From: CF-13 sp035279665
GTDB taxonomy: Bacteria; Chloroflexota; Dormibacteria; CF-121
Length of the DNA: 64,000 nucleotides
Assembly: GCA_035279665.1 (NCBI GenBank)
Contig: DATEHI010000074.1
Span: 1 to 64,000 of the forward strand
Direction: 5' to 3'
This document shows, piece by piece, positions 24,362-33,004 of the stretch. A program made the translations under genes and the position numbers. The notes beneath the pieces were generated by a model that searched no databases, was not told the DNA's origin, and worked only from the letters and a program-made list of their open reading frames with translations. The stretch's first letter is position 1. Each line of letters begins with the position of its first letter.

Positions 24362-25927
24362 ATGGGAATGGCGGATAAGAAGTACGCGGCAGCCGTCGAC
24401 CAGGGCACCACGGGGACCCGTTTCATGGTGTTCAGCCACGATGGCACAGTCGTGTCGACCGATTACCTCGAGCACGAGCAGATCTATCCCAAGCCTGGAT
24501 GGGTCGAGCACAACCCGATGGAGATCTGGGAGAAGACGCAGCGTGTGATCAAGGGCTCGATGCAGAAGGGCGGGGTCAAGGCCGACGAGATCTCAGGCAT
24601 CGGCGTAACCAACCAGCGCGAGACCACGGTGGTCTGGGAGAAGAAGACCGGCAAACCGGTCTACAACGCCATCGTATGGCAGGACACCCGAACGATCGAC
24701 ATCTGTCAGAAGCTGATCAACGACGGTGTCGAGCCAGTGGTCAAGAGCAAGACCGGTCTTGTCGTCGCCACCTATTTCTCAGGACCGAAAATCCAGTGGA
24801 TCCTCGACAACGTCTCGGGCGCCCGCGCCGCGGGCGAGCGCGGAGACCTGTTGTTCGGCAACATCGATACCTGGGTCATCTGGTGGCTGACCGGGGGGCC
24901 CGAGGGTGGGGCGCACGTCACCGACTACAGCAACGCGTCGCGCACCATGCTGATGGACCTCAAGACTCTGGATTGGGACGCGGAGCTGCTGAGCAAGATC
25001 AAGGTCCCGCGGGCCATGCTGCCCCAGATCCGGCCGTCGAGCGATAAGAAGGTCTACGGGCAGACGAAGGCGAACGGCGCGGTGGGCGGCGTCGTCCCGG
25101 TGTGCGCGGACCTGGGCGACCAGCAGGCGGCCCTTTTCGGGCAAACCTGTTTCACACCGGGCGAAGCCAAGAACACCTACGGCACCGGCAACTTCATGCT
25201 GCTCAACACCGGGACGTCGCCCGTCCCCTCGAAGAGCGGGCTGTTGACCACCGCGGCCTACGGCCTGGAGCAAGGCAAGTCGGTGTACGCGCTGGAAGGC
25301 TCGATCGCCATCACCGGCGCGGCCATCCAGTGGCTGCGCGACAACCTTGGGCTCATCAAGGATGCCTCGGAGACTGAGGCCATCGCCAAGTCGGTCGAGG
25401 ACGCGGGCGGCATTTACTTCGTTCCGGCGTTCTCCGGGTTGTTCGCACCGCACTGGGACATGTACGCGCGTGGTGCGATCGTCGGGCTGACCCGCTATGT
25501 CACCCGGGCCCACATTGTTCGGGCGACCCTGGAGGCAATCTGCTACCAGACCAAGGAAGTCGCCGATGCGATGGAGGCGGACTCGGGCGTCAAGCTCACC
25601 ACCCTCAAGGTGGATGGCGGGGCGGTCAAGAACGACTTCCTGATGCAGCTGCAGGCGGACATCCTCGGCGTCAAGGTCATTCGTCCCAAGGTGCAGGAGA
25701 CGACGTCACTGGGCGCCGCCTACGGCGCCGGGCTGGCGACCGGCTTCTGGAGCACGTTTGACGAGCTGCGCAAGAACTGGCAGGTCGACAAGGTGTTCGA
25801 GCCGAAGTCGAGCGAGGAGCAGCGCAGGGCGGGACTCGCCGGCTGGAAGAAGGCGGTCGAACGGACGCTTGGCTGGGTCGAGAAGGAACCGGCCAAAGAG
25901 GCGGTCGGCGCGGGCGCGAAGTCGTAG
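24362..25927 (+). CDS. glpK: Glycerol kinase
   Basis: 521 residues. It phosphorylates glycerol with ATP to sn-glycerol 3-phosphate in the cytoplasm. FGGY-kinase features are AAAVDQGTTGTRFMVF (phosphate loop), GWVEHNPMEIWEKT, GVTNQRETTVVWEKKTGKPVYNAIVWQD, CADLGDQQAALFGQ, YGTGNFMLLNTG, VPAFSGLFAPHW, and KVDGGAVKNDFLMQLQADI. GDQQAALFGQ carries the catalytic Asp. Length is normal. Two ATGs (24362, 24368) are possible; AAGGAGG ends before the first. It is followed by a strong hairpin before glpA. Confidence 0.96.
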   Translation: MGMADKKYAAAVDQGTTGTRFMVFSHDGTVVSTDYLEHEQIYPKPGWVEHNPMEIWEKTQRVIKGSMQKGGVKADEISGIGVTNQRETTVVWEKKTGKPVYNAIVWQDTRTIDICQKLINDGVEPVVKSKTGLVVATYFSGPKIQWILDNVSGARAAGERGDLLFGNIDTWVIWWLTGGPEGGAHVTDYSNASRTMLMDLKTLDWDAELLSKIKVPRAMLPQIRPSSDKKVYGQTKANGAVGGVVPVCADLGDQQAALFGQTCFTPGEAKNTYGTGNFMLLNTGTSPVPSKSGLLTTAAYGLEQGKSVYALEGSIAITGAAIQWLRDNLGLIKDASETEAIAKSVEDAGGIYFVPAFSGLFAPHWDMYARGAIVGLTRYVTRAHIVRATLEAICYQTKEVADAMEADSGVKLTTLKVDGGAVKNDFLMQLQADILGVKVIRPKVQETTSLGAAYGAGLATGFWSTFDELRKNWQVDKVFEPKSSEEQRRAGLAGWKKAVERTLGWVEKEPAKEAVGAGAKS

Positions 25928-25944
25928 AAGGCCCGTTAGGATGA

Positions 25945-25981
25945 GGGGAAAGGGCCGCAGCGGTCCTTTCCCCTTTCTCTT
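25945..25981 (+). terminator. Terminator-like hairpin between glpK and glpA
   Basis: GGGGAAAGG-G-CCG (25945-25957) pairs with CGG-T-CCTTTCCCC (25961-25973), a 13-bp stem with one G-U and a CAG loop. TTTCTCTT follows, which is a fair U-tract. The glpA start (25984) lies ten bases after the stem and no promoter fits between. Transcription must pass through it to reach glpABC, so it may be a second GlpP-controlled or attenuating terminator. Its function as a terminator is inferred from structure. Confidence 0.65.
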
Positions 25982-25983
25982 GC

Positions 25984-27645
25984 ATGCCTGACACCAGCAC
26001 CGGGGTTGTCGTCATCGGGGGTGGGTCGACGGGCGCCGGGGTGCTCCGCGACCTGGCTCTGCGCGGCATCGATGCCATCCTGGTCGAGAAGGGTGACCTG
26101 GCATCGGGGACGACCGGGCGGTCGCATGGGCTCCTCCACTCGGGGGGACGGTACTGCGTCAACGACGAACAGGCCGCCATCGAGTGCGTGCAGGAGGGCC
26201 GGATCCTGCGACGGATCGCCCGGAGCACCGTCGAGGACACCGGCGGATACTTCGTCTCGGTTACCGAAGAAGACCATGCCTGGGAGCCGAGGTTCGTCGA
26301 GGGCTGCCGCCGGACCGGCATCAGCTGCGAACGGATTTCGGTGGGTGAGGCGCGCCGGCGCGAGCCGGCACTTTCCAAGCATGTCCGCACCGTCTTCTGG
26401 GTTCCCGAGGACGGCCACCTCGACCCTTTCTACCTGGTCGTCGGCAACGTCGAATCCGCGCGACGCCGGGGCGGCCGGGTGATGACCCATACCGAGGTCA
26501 GCGGCTTTCTTCGCGACGGTGATCGCCTGACCGGCGTGCGTATCCGCGACTCGAAGACCAGGGAGGAAGGAACGATCGCGTGCCAGTCGGTGATCAACGC
26601 CACCGGCGCGTGGGCCGGACTGGTGGCCCGCCTGCTCGGCGTGGAGGTCAAGGTGGTCCCCGTCAAGGGAACCATGGTCGTCCTCTCTCGACGGCTGGCG
26701 CACGCCGCGATCAATCGCTGTCACAAGCCGGGCGACGGCGACATCGTCGTGCCCGGACTGAGCGTGTCGATCCTGGGGACCACCTCGGCAAAGGTGCCGC
26801 ACCCGGAGACGCTGCCCATCGAGTGGGACGAGGTGCGGCACATGATCGAGGAGGGGGCCATGATGCTCGACGGGGTCACCACGGCTCGTGCCATGCGCGC
26901 CTACGCCGGGGTCCGGCCCCTCTACGACCTTGGGGCCGAAGCCGAGGGCCGGGAGATGAGTCGCAACTTCGCCGTGATCGACCACCAGGAGCGCGACGGC
27001 ATCAAGGGGTTCACGTCGATCGTTGGCGGCAAAGTCACGACCTTTCGCTTGATGGCGGAGCGGGTGGTCGACGTAGCCGCTCGCCACCTCGGCGTGAGCA
27101 CGCCGTGCAGCACGGCCGAGGTGCCGCTGAACGATCGAGACGAACCCCTCGACCAGTTGCGCCACCGTCCATCGGTGCTCGGCGTTCCCAAGCCGCATGG
27201 TGACGAACGACCACTGCAACCGTTGCTGTGCGAGTGCGAGCTGGTGCGGCCGCAGGACGTTGCGCCCTGGTTCAAGGACGCGGCGGTACGCGACCTGGAG
27301 GATGTCCGCCGCCGGACCCGCTCCGGAATGGGGCCCTGCCAGGCCGCCATCTGCTCCTACCGGCTCGCGGCCCGGCTGGTCACCGACCGCGGTGTCGACG
27401 GGCCGACCGCGACCCGCGCGATGGCGGACTTTCTCGAGACGCGCTGGCGTGGCGTGCGCCACGTCTTCTGGGGGAGCCAGCTGCGCAACATGCAGGTCAC
27501 GACCGGGCTTCACATGGAGCTTTACAACGTCGACCGGCAGCTCATGCTGGACCCGGTCGCCGGAACGTTCCCTCCCCCGCTCGCCGTGGAAGGTCAGGGT
27601 GGTGGCACCGCGCCCGAGCCTGCACAGGTGACAGCGCAGCGATGA
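25984..27645 (+). CDS. glpA: Anaerobic-type glycerol-3-phosphate dehydrogenase, subunit A
   Basis: 553 residues. This FAD subunit oxidises glycerol 3-phosphate to DHAP and, with GlpB and GlpC, sends electrons to the quinone pool. The N-terminal FAD motif is VVVIGGGSTGAGVLRDLALRG with the Glu of LVEKGDLASGTTGRSHGLLHSGGR. TGVRIRDSKT, INATGAWAGL and FTSIVGGKVTTFRLMAE are DAO-superfamily blocks. A C-terminal BFD-like [2Fe-2S] domain has LCECELV and GMGPCQAAIC. This Cys-rich tail separates GlpA from the aerobic GlpD. No Shine-Dalgarno is visible, because the start abuts the hairpin. Its stop overlaps glpB by ATGA. Confidence 0.93.
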   Translation: MPDTSTGVVVIGGGSTGAGVLRDLALRGIDAILVEKGDLASGTTGRSHGLLHSGGRYCVNDEQAAIECVQEGRILRRIARSTVEDTGGYFVSVTEEDHAWEPRFVEGCRRTGISCERISVGEARRREPALSKHVRTVFWVPEDGHLDPFYLVVGNVESARRRGGRVMTHTEVSGFLRDGDRLTGVRIRDSKTREEGTIACQSVINATGAWAGLVARLLGVEVKVVPVKGTMVVLSRRLAHAAINRCHKPGDGDIVVPGLSVSILGTTSAKVPHPETLPIEWDEVRHMIEEGAMMLDGVTTARAMRAYAGVRPLYDLGAEAEGREMSRNFAVIDHQERDGIKGFTSIVGGKVTTFRLMAERVVDVAARHLGVSTPCSTAEVPLNDRDEPLDQLRHRPSVLGVPKPHGDERPLQPLLCECELVRPQDVAPWFKDAAVRDLEDVRRRTRSGMGPCQAAICSYRLAARLVTDRGVDGPTATRAMADFLETRWRGVRHVFWGSQLRNMQVTTGLHMELYNVDRQLMLDPVAGTFPPPLAVEGQGGGTAPEPAQVTAQR

Positions 27646-28904
27646 AGACCGATGTCGCGGTGATCGGCACCGGCCTCGCGGCGCTGGCTGCGGCACGAAC
27701 CGTGCAGCAGTCTGGCCGCCAGGTGGTCCTTGTGTGGCCGGGCCTCTCTTCCCTCTACTTTCTGTATGCGACGGTCGACGTCATCGGCTACCCGACAGCG
27801 ACCGCGGCTGACCCGATCGCCCATCCGGCGCAGGCCGTGGCGCGGCTGATCGCCCAGGAACCAGGCCACCCTTACGCCCGCGCCGGGATGAAGGCTGTCG
27901 AGTCGAGCATCGCGTTAATGCTCGAGTGGTTCAAGGAGGCGGGCCTCGCCTGGGAGGGAGCGCTCGACCGCAACTTCTTGCTGCCCACGGCGACCGGTAC
28001 GCCCAAGCCATGCTGCCTGGCTCCCGCCAGCATGACCGCCGGCGACCTGAGCCGGCCAGAACCGATCGTGCTTTGCGGCTTTGCCGGCTACCAGGATTTC
28101 GCGCCCGAGTTCGTCGCCGCCAACCTGACCCGACAATGGCGTACCGCCGACGTGACTGCCGTGCGCGTCAACGCACCCGGCTTTGGCCCCGACCGCCTCT
28201 TCACCTCGATCGACCTGGCGCGCAGTTTCGAAGACGCCGCCTTCAGGGATGCGGTGGCCGCCCAGTTGCGGGACCGCGTTACGGGTGACGGCGTCCGCAT
28301 CGGGGTCCCTGGCGTGCTGGGGCTCACCAACCCCAACGAGACTTTCGCGGCGTTTCAGCGGGCCATCGGTCATCCGGTTTTCGAAATTCCGACCGTCCCA
28401 CCGTCGGTGATCGCGCTCCGGCTCTTCGACCGGCTTCGCAAGCACCTGCAGGAGGCCGGCATCGAGATCATCTGGGCGGCGCCGGCGCACGCCGCCGAAG
28501 TCACCGACGGTCACTGCCGGCGCATCCTGCTCAAGGCGGCCGGCCATGAGCTTCCGGTCGAAGCCGCCTCCTACGTGGTGGCCCTCGAGGATTGGGTCGA
28601 TGGGGCGTTCCGCGCCGGCGTTCACACCGTGCGCGATCCGTTCTTTCACCAGGCCATCGCCTGGAGCAAAGTGCCCACCGACCGTACCGCCGAGTCGCTG
28701 TTTGCGACCCAGCCGTTCGAGCAGGTCGGCTATGCGCTCACAGAGCGGCTGCAGCCCGCGGATGAGAACGGCAAGCCGCTGGCGCGTAACGTCTTTTGCG
28801 CCGGAGGCGCGATGGCGGGATACGACCCATCGGGGACCAAGTCACGAGGCGGGATGGCGATCGCCACCGGCTATCGCGCCGCCCAGGAGGCGCTCGCCGC
28901 ATGA
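27642..28904 (+). CDS. glpB: Anaerobic-type glycerol-3-phosphate dehydrogenase, subunit B
   Basis: 420 residues from ATG 27642 (ATGA overlap with glpA). The flavoprotein fold starts with DVAVIGTGLAALAAARTVQQSG. The characteristic GlpB region GTPKPCCLAPASMTAGDLS follows, then GFAGYQDFAPEFVAANL. The C-terminal NVFCAGGAMAGYDPSGTKSRGGMAIATGYRAA closes the flavin site. GlpB links GlpA to the iron-sulfur subunit GlpC. All three subunits are present and intact, overlapping by 4 bases each, so they are likely made in fixed ratio. Confidence 0.92.
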   Translation: MKTDVAVIGTGLAALAAARTVQQSGRQVVLVWPGLSSLYFLYATVDVIGYPTATAADPIAHPAQAVARLIAQEPGHPYARAGMKAVESSIALMLEWFKEAGLAWEGALDRNFLLPTATGTPKPCCLAPASMTAGDLSRPEPIVLCGFAGYQDFAPEFVAANLTRQWRTADVTAVRVNAPGFGPDRLFTSIDLARSFEDAAFRDAVAAQLRDRVTGDGVRIGVPGVLGLTNPNETFAAFQRAIGHPVFEIPTVPPSVIALRLFDRLRKHLQEAGIEIIWAAPAHAAEVTDGHCRRILLKAAGHELPVEAASYVVALEDWVDGAFRAGVHTVRDPFFHQAIAWSKVPTDRTAESLFATQPFEQVGYALTERLQPADENGKPLARNVFCAGGAMAGYDPSGTKSRGGMAIATGYRAAQEALAA

Positions 28905-30133
28905 TCACCGAAGAGTTCGAGCCCACGACCGACACGGTCGAGGAAGAAGCCTCCGTCGAGGCCTGCACCAAGTGCACCGCCTGCAACACGGTCTGTCCGG
29001 TCGCCCGCTCGACCGACATCTTCCGTGGTCCCAAGGCGCTCGGCCCGGACATGGAGCGTTTTCGCTCGCCGCAAGAAGCGGCGGTTGCGCCGGGGCTCGA
29101 CCTCTGCTCCGGGTGCAAGCTCTGCGAGGTCACCTGTCCATCGCAGGTCAGCATCCAGGAATACATCCGGCGCGCGCAAAACCAGAGCGCCCGCGAAAAA
29201 GGCCGCAGCCTTCGGGACTGGGTGCTGGGGCGGACGAGGCTGCTCGGAAAGCTGGGCAGCATGACGGCGCCGCTCGCCAACTTCGGGAATAGCAACCCGC
29301 TGTTCCGGGTGCTGATGGAGCGATTCGTCGGCATCCACCGGCGGCGGCCGCTGCCCAAGTATCAGTGGCTCACCTTCGAGCGATGGTTCAAGCGCCACCC
29401 GCGACCCATCAAACCTCGCCGAAAGGTCGCATACTTCTACGGCTGCTGGGTCAACTACAACGACCGGCGGCTCGGTGAGCGGGCGGTCGCCGTACTCGAG
29501 CGCAATGGCATCGAGGTCATGATCCCGCGTCAGCAGTGCTGCGGGATCCCCGCGGTGGTCAACTCGAACATGGATCTCGCTCGCCGCTATGGCCGGGAGA
29601 ATGTCAGGCATCTGACCCCGATCGTCGAGGAGATGGACATCGTCGCCAGCTCCACCTCCTGCGGGCTGATGTTGAAGCACGACTACGGCCACCTGCTGGA
29701 CATCCCCGGGTCGGAGCGCCTCGGCGCGAAAACCTACGACATCATGGAGTACCTGTGGATGCTGCACGAGGCCGGTGAGCTGGACCTCAACTTCGAGACT
29801 GTGCCACTGCGCCTGCTGTATCACGCCCCCTGCCATCTGAAGTCCCACGGGATCGGCTACCCGGCGATGCGCCTCCTGAAGTTGATTCCCGGCGTCAAGC
29901 TCGAAGAAGTCGACGAGGGGTGCTGTGGCATCTCCGGCACCTTTGGCGTCAAGGTCGAGAAGTACGACCTCTCGATGAAGATCGGCAGCCGTCTCTTCGA
30001 AGCCGTCAAGGCTGCAGGCAGTGACCAGGTGCTTGCCGATTGCGAGACCTGCCGCATGCAAGTCGAGCACGGGACCGGCGCGACATCGGCGCACCCGCTC
30101 GAGATTCTGGCGAGGGCGTATGGGCACGGTTAG
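28901..30133 (+). CDS. glpC: Anaerobic-type glycerol-3-phosphate dehydrogenase, subunit C (iron-sulfur)
   Basis: 410 residues from ATG 28901 (ATGA overlap with glpB). Two ferredoxin-type clusters bind [4Fe-4S]: ACTKCTACNTVCPVAR and LCSGCKLCEVTCPS. Two CCG domains follow, with RQQCCGIPAVVNS and EGCCGISGTFGVK, plus a third conserved cysteine pair near the end (ADCETCRMQVEHGTG). This layout is shared with GlpC and heterodisulfide-reductase-like subunits. It anchors the enzyme to the membrane side and passes electrons to quinone. It overlaps dhaM by 14 bases. Confidence 0.93.
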   Translation: MITEEFEPTTDTVEEEASVEACTKCTACNTVCPVARSTDIFRGPKALGPDMERFRSPQEAAVAPGLDLCSGCKLCEVTCPSQVSIQEYIRRAQNQSAREKGRSLRDWVLGRTRLLGKLGSMTAPLANFGNSNPLFRVLMERFVGIHRRRPLPKYQWLTFERWFKRHPRPIKPRRKVAYFYGCWVNYNDRRLGERAVAVLERNGIEVMIPRQQCCGIPAVVNSNMDLARRYGRENVRHLTPIVEEMDIVASSTSCGLMLKHDYGHLLDIPGSERLGAKTYDIMEYLWMLHEAGELDLNFETVPLRLLYHAPCHLKSHGIGYPAMRLLKLIPGVKLEEVDEGCCGISGTFGVKVEKYDLSMKIGSRLFEAVKAAGSDQVLADCETCRMQVEHGTGATSAHPLEILARAYGHG

Positions 30134-30521
30134 CATGGTGCTCGTCTCGCACAGCCGCCAGCTGGCGGAAGGGGTACGCGAGCTCGCCGCGCAGATGACG
30201 CAGGGTAAGGTGAAGATCGCAGTCGCCGGGGGAACCGCGGACGGCCGGCTGGGGACCGATGCCACCGCGATTCTGGGCGCGATCGAAGATGTCCGCGGGC
30301 CCGAAGGTGTGCTGATCCTCGTCGACCTCGGCAGCGCCGTGCTCAGTACCCAGATGGCGATGGAGCAGCTCGCCGACGGGAACGGTCGCGTCCTCCTCAG
30401 CAACGCGCCCTTCGTCGAAGGGGCAGTGATCGCCGCCGTCGAAGCGTCGATCGACAGCGACCTCGAGGCCGTCGCTGCTGCCGCACTCGGGGCGCGGGAA
30501 ATGGAAAAGGTGTCGCCCTAA
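30120..30521 (+). CDS. dhaM: PTS-dependent dihydroxyacetone kinase phosphotransferase subunit DhaM
   Basis: 133 residues from ATG 30120 (alternative ATG 30135). A single EIIA-mannose-like domain is present: MVLVSHSRQLAEGVRELAAQM carries His11, which receives phosphate from HPr. GPEGVLILVDLGSAVLSTQMAMEQL and FVEGAVIAAVEAS follow the family. E. coli DhaM carries extra HPr and EI-like domains on one chain; here those are the separate genes ptsH and ptsI. This completes the PEP-to-DHA phosphate route. Confidence 0.92.
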   Translation: MGTVSMVLVSHSRQLAEGVRELAAQMTQGKVKIAVAGGTADGRLGTDATAILGAIEDVRGPEGVLILVDLGSAVLSTQMAMEQLADGNGRVLLSNAPFVEGAVIAAVEASIDSDLEAVAAAALGAREMEKVSP

Positions 30522-31070
30522 GTGGCCAACGACTCCATCCGCGAAGCCCGCCGCGCTGACGCGTTTGCGCGCTTGCAGGCCGCCTTTCCACTCAAGCTTT
30601 CGATAATAGAGGCCGAACTGCCCAATGGAGCACGCCTCGATGACGACGAGTTCTTGGTTCGGACGGCGAAGGACTGGGGGCTCTCCCTCAAATCGCTGGT
30701 GCTGACGACCCGGCGGCTGTTCTGTCCCAGCGACCTGACGGGCCGTACCACGCTCAGTCTCCCGCTCACGGACGTGCTCAGTGTCACGCTGCACAAGCAC
30801 TTGATCGGTTTCTCCACCGTCGTGGTTGATATCCGCGATGGACGGCAAGCCTCCTTTCCGGCCCACATCAACGGTCAGCTTGTCAGCGCGGACATCGGCG
30901 CCGCGGTCGACTATGCGAAACGATCCGCCGGGTTGAAGCCGTCGACGGCGGAGCCCTCCCCCCGCGATCGCTACGAACTGTTACGAGAGATCATCGAGTT
31001 GAGACGGTCGGGTGTGCTCACCGAAGGCGAGTTCGAGAAGGAAAAGGCACGGATCCTCGAGCAACCGTAG
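30522..31070 (+). CDS. PH-like and SHOCT domain protein
   Basis: 182 residues from GTG 30522 on the base after the dhaM stop. Residues about 35-125 look like a bacterial PH domain (LKSLVLTTRRLFCPSDL, LPLTDVLSVTLHKHL, STVVVDIRDG). The C-terminal 30 residues form a SHOCT motif (LLREIIELRRSGVLTEGEFEKEKARIL). Both are oligomerisation or membrane-adaptor modules of unknown specific role. Its place at the operon end suggests co-expression with the glycerol genes; no catalytic function is visible. Confidence 0.75.
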   Translation: MANDSIREARRADAFARLQAAFPLKLSIIEAELPNGARLDDDEFLVRTAKDWGLSLKSLVLTTRRLFCPSDLTGRTTLSLPLTDVLSVTLHKHLIGFSTVVVDIRDGRQASFPAHINGQLVSADIGAAVDYAKRSAGLKPSTAEPSPRDRYELLREIIELRRSGVLTEGEFEKEKARILEQP

Positions 31071-31078
31071 CTTCTGGA

Positions 31079-32002
31079 ATGGCGCTGCGCCCGCTCGGCT
31101 CCACCAAGCTCAGGGTCACCCCGATCGGACTCGGCCTCGCCGCCGTCGGTCGACCTGGCTACATCACGCTCGGCCGCGAGACGGATCTCGGTAGCGACCG
31201 AAGCGTGACGGCGCTGGAGCGCCGAGCCCACGAAGTGTTGAGCGCCGCCTACGACGCCGGCATTCGTTACTTCGACGCCGCGCGCTCCTACGGTTTTGCG
31301 GAGCGATTTCTCGCGTCCTGGCTCCGCGAGCGGGCGCTGGGTCCGGAGGCGGTCACCGTGGGATCGAAATGGGGCTATACGTACGTCGGCAACTGGGAGG
31401 TCGACGCCCCGGTCCACGAGGTGAAGGACCACTCCCTGGCCGCGCTGCGACGGCAGATCGACGAGAGCCGCGCGCTCCTCGGCAAATACCTCGACCTCTA
31501 TCAGGTCCATTCGGCAACGCTCGAGAGCGGCGTGCTCGACGACGAGGCCGTCCTGGCCGAGCTCAATGGGCTGCGGGCCGGCGGGCTCACGATCGGCATG
31601 TCGGTCAGCGGCCCGCGCCAGTCCGAGGTGATCCGGCGGGCACTCGCCGTCAGCGTCGACGGGGTCAATCCGTTCCAGTCGGTGCAGGCAACCTGGAACC
31701 TCCTCGAACCATCCGCCGGCCCCGCGCTGGCGGAGGCGCACGCCGCCGGCTGGGGCGTGATCATCAAGGAAGCGCTCGCCAACGGCCGGCTCGCGGACCG
31801 CGATCGGGAAGCGATTGCCGCCGCGCTGGCCAACCCGTGGGTCGACGTCGTCCTCTCCGGCGCCGTCACGGAGACGCAAGTCCGCAGCAACGTCGGCGCG
31901 CTCGGCGTGCACCTATCGCCGGATGGGCTCGCAGAGCTCTCGAAGCTGGCCGAGCCGCCCGCGCAGTACTGGAAAGAGCGCGGCCAGCTGGCCTGGCACT
32001 AG
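31079..32002 (+). CDS. Aldo/keto reductase family protein
   Basis: 307 residues. The AKR tetrad can be placed: Asp and Tyr in RYFDAARSYGFAERFLASWL, Lys in VTVGSKWGYTYVG, His in LYQVHSATLESGVL. VIIKEALANGRL and VDVVLSGAVTETQVRSNVGAL give the NADPH-binding end. These enzymes reduce aldehydes or ketones with NADPH; the substrate is unknown. It follows the SHOCT gene by 8 bases and precedes a PPOX-type gene by 3, so it may belong to the end of the glycerol operon. Confidence 0.9.
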   Translation: MALRPLGSTKLRVTPIGLGLAAVGRPGYITLGRETDLGSDRSVTALERRAHEVLSAAYDAGIRYFDAARSYGFAERFLASWLRERALGPEAVTVGSKWGYTYVGNWEVDAPVHEVKDHSLAALRRQIDESRALLGKYLDLYQVHSATLESGVLDDEAVLAELNGLRAGGLTIGMSVSGPRQSEVIRRALAVSVDGVNPFQSVQATWNLLEPSAGPALAEAHAAGWGVIIKEALANGRLADRDREAIAAALANPWVDVVLSGAVTETQVRSNVGALGVHLSPDGLAELSKLAEPPAQYWKERGQLAWH

Positions 32003-32005
32003 CGG

Positions 32006-32515
32006 GTGGCGGAACCGACGGCCAGCCGGCCGTACATGCCGGGCTACGGGCTGCTCAATGCCGCCCAGGGCACCGGCCTGCTGCCGTGGTCGTGGGCGGT
32101 GGAGCGCCTTACGCGCTCTCACGATTACTGGGTGGCGACGGTTCGGCCCGACGGCCGGCCTCACGTGATGCCCGTCTGGGGCATCTGGATGGACGACGCG
32201 CTGTGGTTTAGCTCGAGCCGAAGCTCGCGCAAGGCCCGCAACCTGGCCGCCAACGCGCACTGCACCATCACGACCGACAATGCCTATGAGCCAGTCGTGA
32301 TCGAGGGCGAGGCGGCACTGATCGATGAGCTGGCGGCGATCGGCGCCTTCGTCAGCGAGCTCAACGGTAAATACCAGACGGATTACTCGATCGACTTCTT
32401 CAACCCTACCGACAACGCCTGCTTCCGGATCCGGCCGGCCTGGGCGTTCGGCCTTATCGAATCGGACTTCACAGGTACGCCCACTCGCTGGACCTTTCCG
32501 CGCGCGCCGGACTGA
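32006..32515 (+). CDS. Pyridoxamine 5'-phosphate oxidase/F420-dependent reductase-like protein
   Basis: 169 residues from GTG 32006. Split-barrel signature: YWVATVRPDGRPHVMPVWGIWMDDALWFSSSRSSRKARNLAANAHCTITTDN. This is the FDOR-B/PPOX layout, in which RPHVMPVW lies next to the flavin or F420 phosphate. AFGLIESDFTGTPTRWTF is the typical C-terminus. The reaction is not known; cofactor is probably F420 or FMN. It is three bases downstream of the aldo/keto reductase. Confidence 0.85.
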   Translation: MAEPTASRPYMPGYGLLNAAQGTGLLPWSWAVERLTRSHDYWVATVRPDGRPHVMPVWGIWMDDALWFSSSRSSRKARNLAANAHCTITTDNAYEPVVIEGEAALIDELAAIGAFVSELNGKYQTDYSIDFFNPTDNACFRIRPAWAFGLIESDFTGTPTRWTFPRAPD

Positions 32516-32613
32516 CGTTTACATCGCCGCGGATCGGTGTTTAACAATTTCACATCTCTCACACCTATAGTGGCGCTAGAGAACTCGACCATCTATCCCA
32601 CAGGGGGGACCGA

Positions 32614-32973
32614 GTGATCGGACCTTTGGGATCGGCTAACCGGGAAATCCGGGAGGCGGATCGGCGCGACCAGCAGCGCCGGCAGGCCCGGCTGGCGGAG
32701 CCGCGCCGACTGACGGACCATCTGCTGAGCCAATTGGAGGAACTGAACCTCGAAGGTGTTGGCACGGTCCCGCAGGGTTACGAACCGGCTCTGGCCGAGT
32801 TGCGGGAGCAACTCGAGGGCTTTGCCGGCATCAGACCGCGGCTGATCGAGCGACTTCAGTCGGGAACGCGCACGGCCGAACTGATCGATACCGTCTTCAT
32901 CATCCAGGAAATAATTTCCCCGCCTCGCCTCCCCTCGGGGAGCGTGCCCCTCGACGACGCGGAGATCGTCTGA
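32614..32973 (+). CDS. Small hypothetical protein
   Basis: 119 residues from GTG 32614. GGGGGG upstream could serve as a ribosome binding site. It is charged and helical, with many Arg, Glu and Leu (REIREADRRDQQRRQARLAE; LLSQLEELNLEGVG). The middle ELREQLEGFAGIRPRLIERLQSG may form a helical hairpin. No signal peptide, membrane helix or recognisable domain. The preceding 98 bases hold a possible -10 (TATAGT near 32567) but no clear -35. Confidence 0.55.
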   Translation: MIGPLGSANREIREADRRDQQRRQARLAEPRRLTDHLLSQLEELNLEGVGTVPQGYEPALAELREQLEGFAGIRPRLIERLQSGTRTAELIDTVFIIQEIISPPRLPSGSVPLDDAEIV

Positions 32974-32991
32974 AGGACCGGCGTCGGACGG

Positions 32992-32997
32992 TAGGAT
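32992..32997 (+). promoter_or_regulatory. -10 box TAGGAT of a probable leaderless lipoprotein mRNA
   Basis: TAGGAT lies seven bases before the GTG start at 33005, with no Shine-Dalgarno between them. The spacing matches the TANNNT leaderless pattern seen at several other genes in this window. Confidence 0.4.
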
Positions 32998-33004
32998 ATG
33001 CGCC

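Noticed and set aside
25936..30403. Long minus-strand frames (586 and 510 codons) opposite glpA and glpC-dhaM
   Set aside because: Shadows of well-conserved glycerol genes; compositions typical of antisense high-GC frames.
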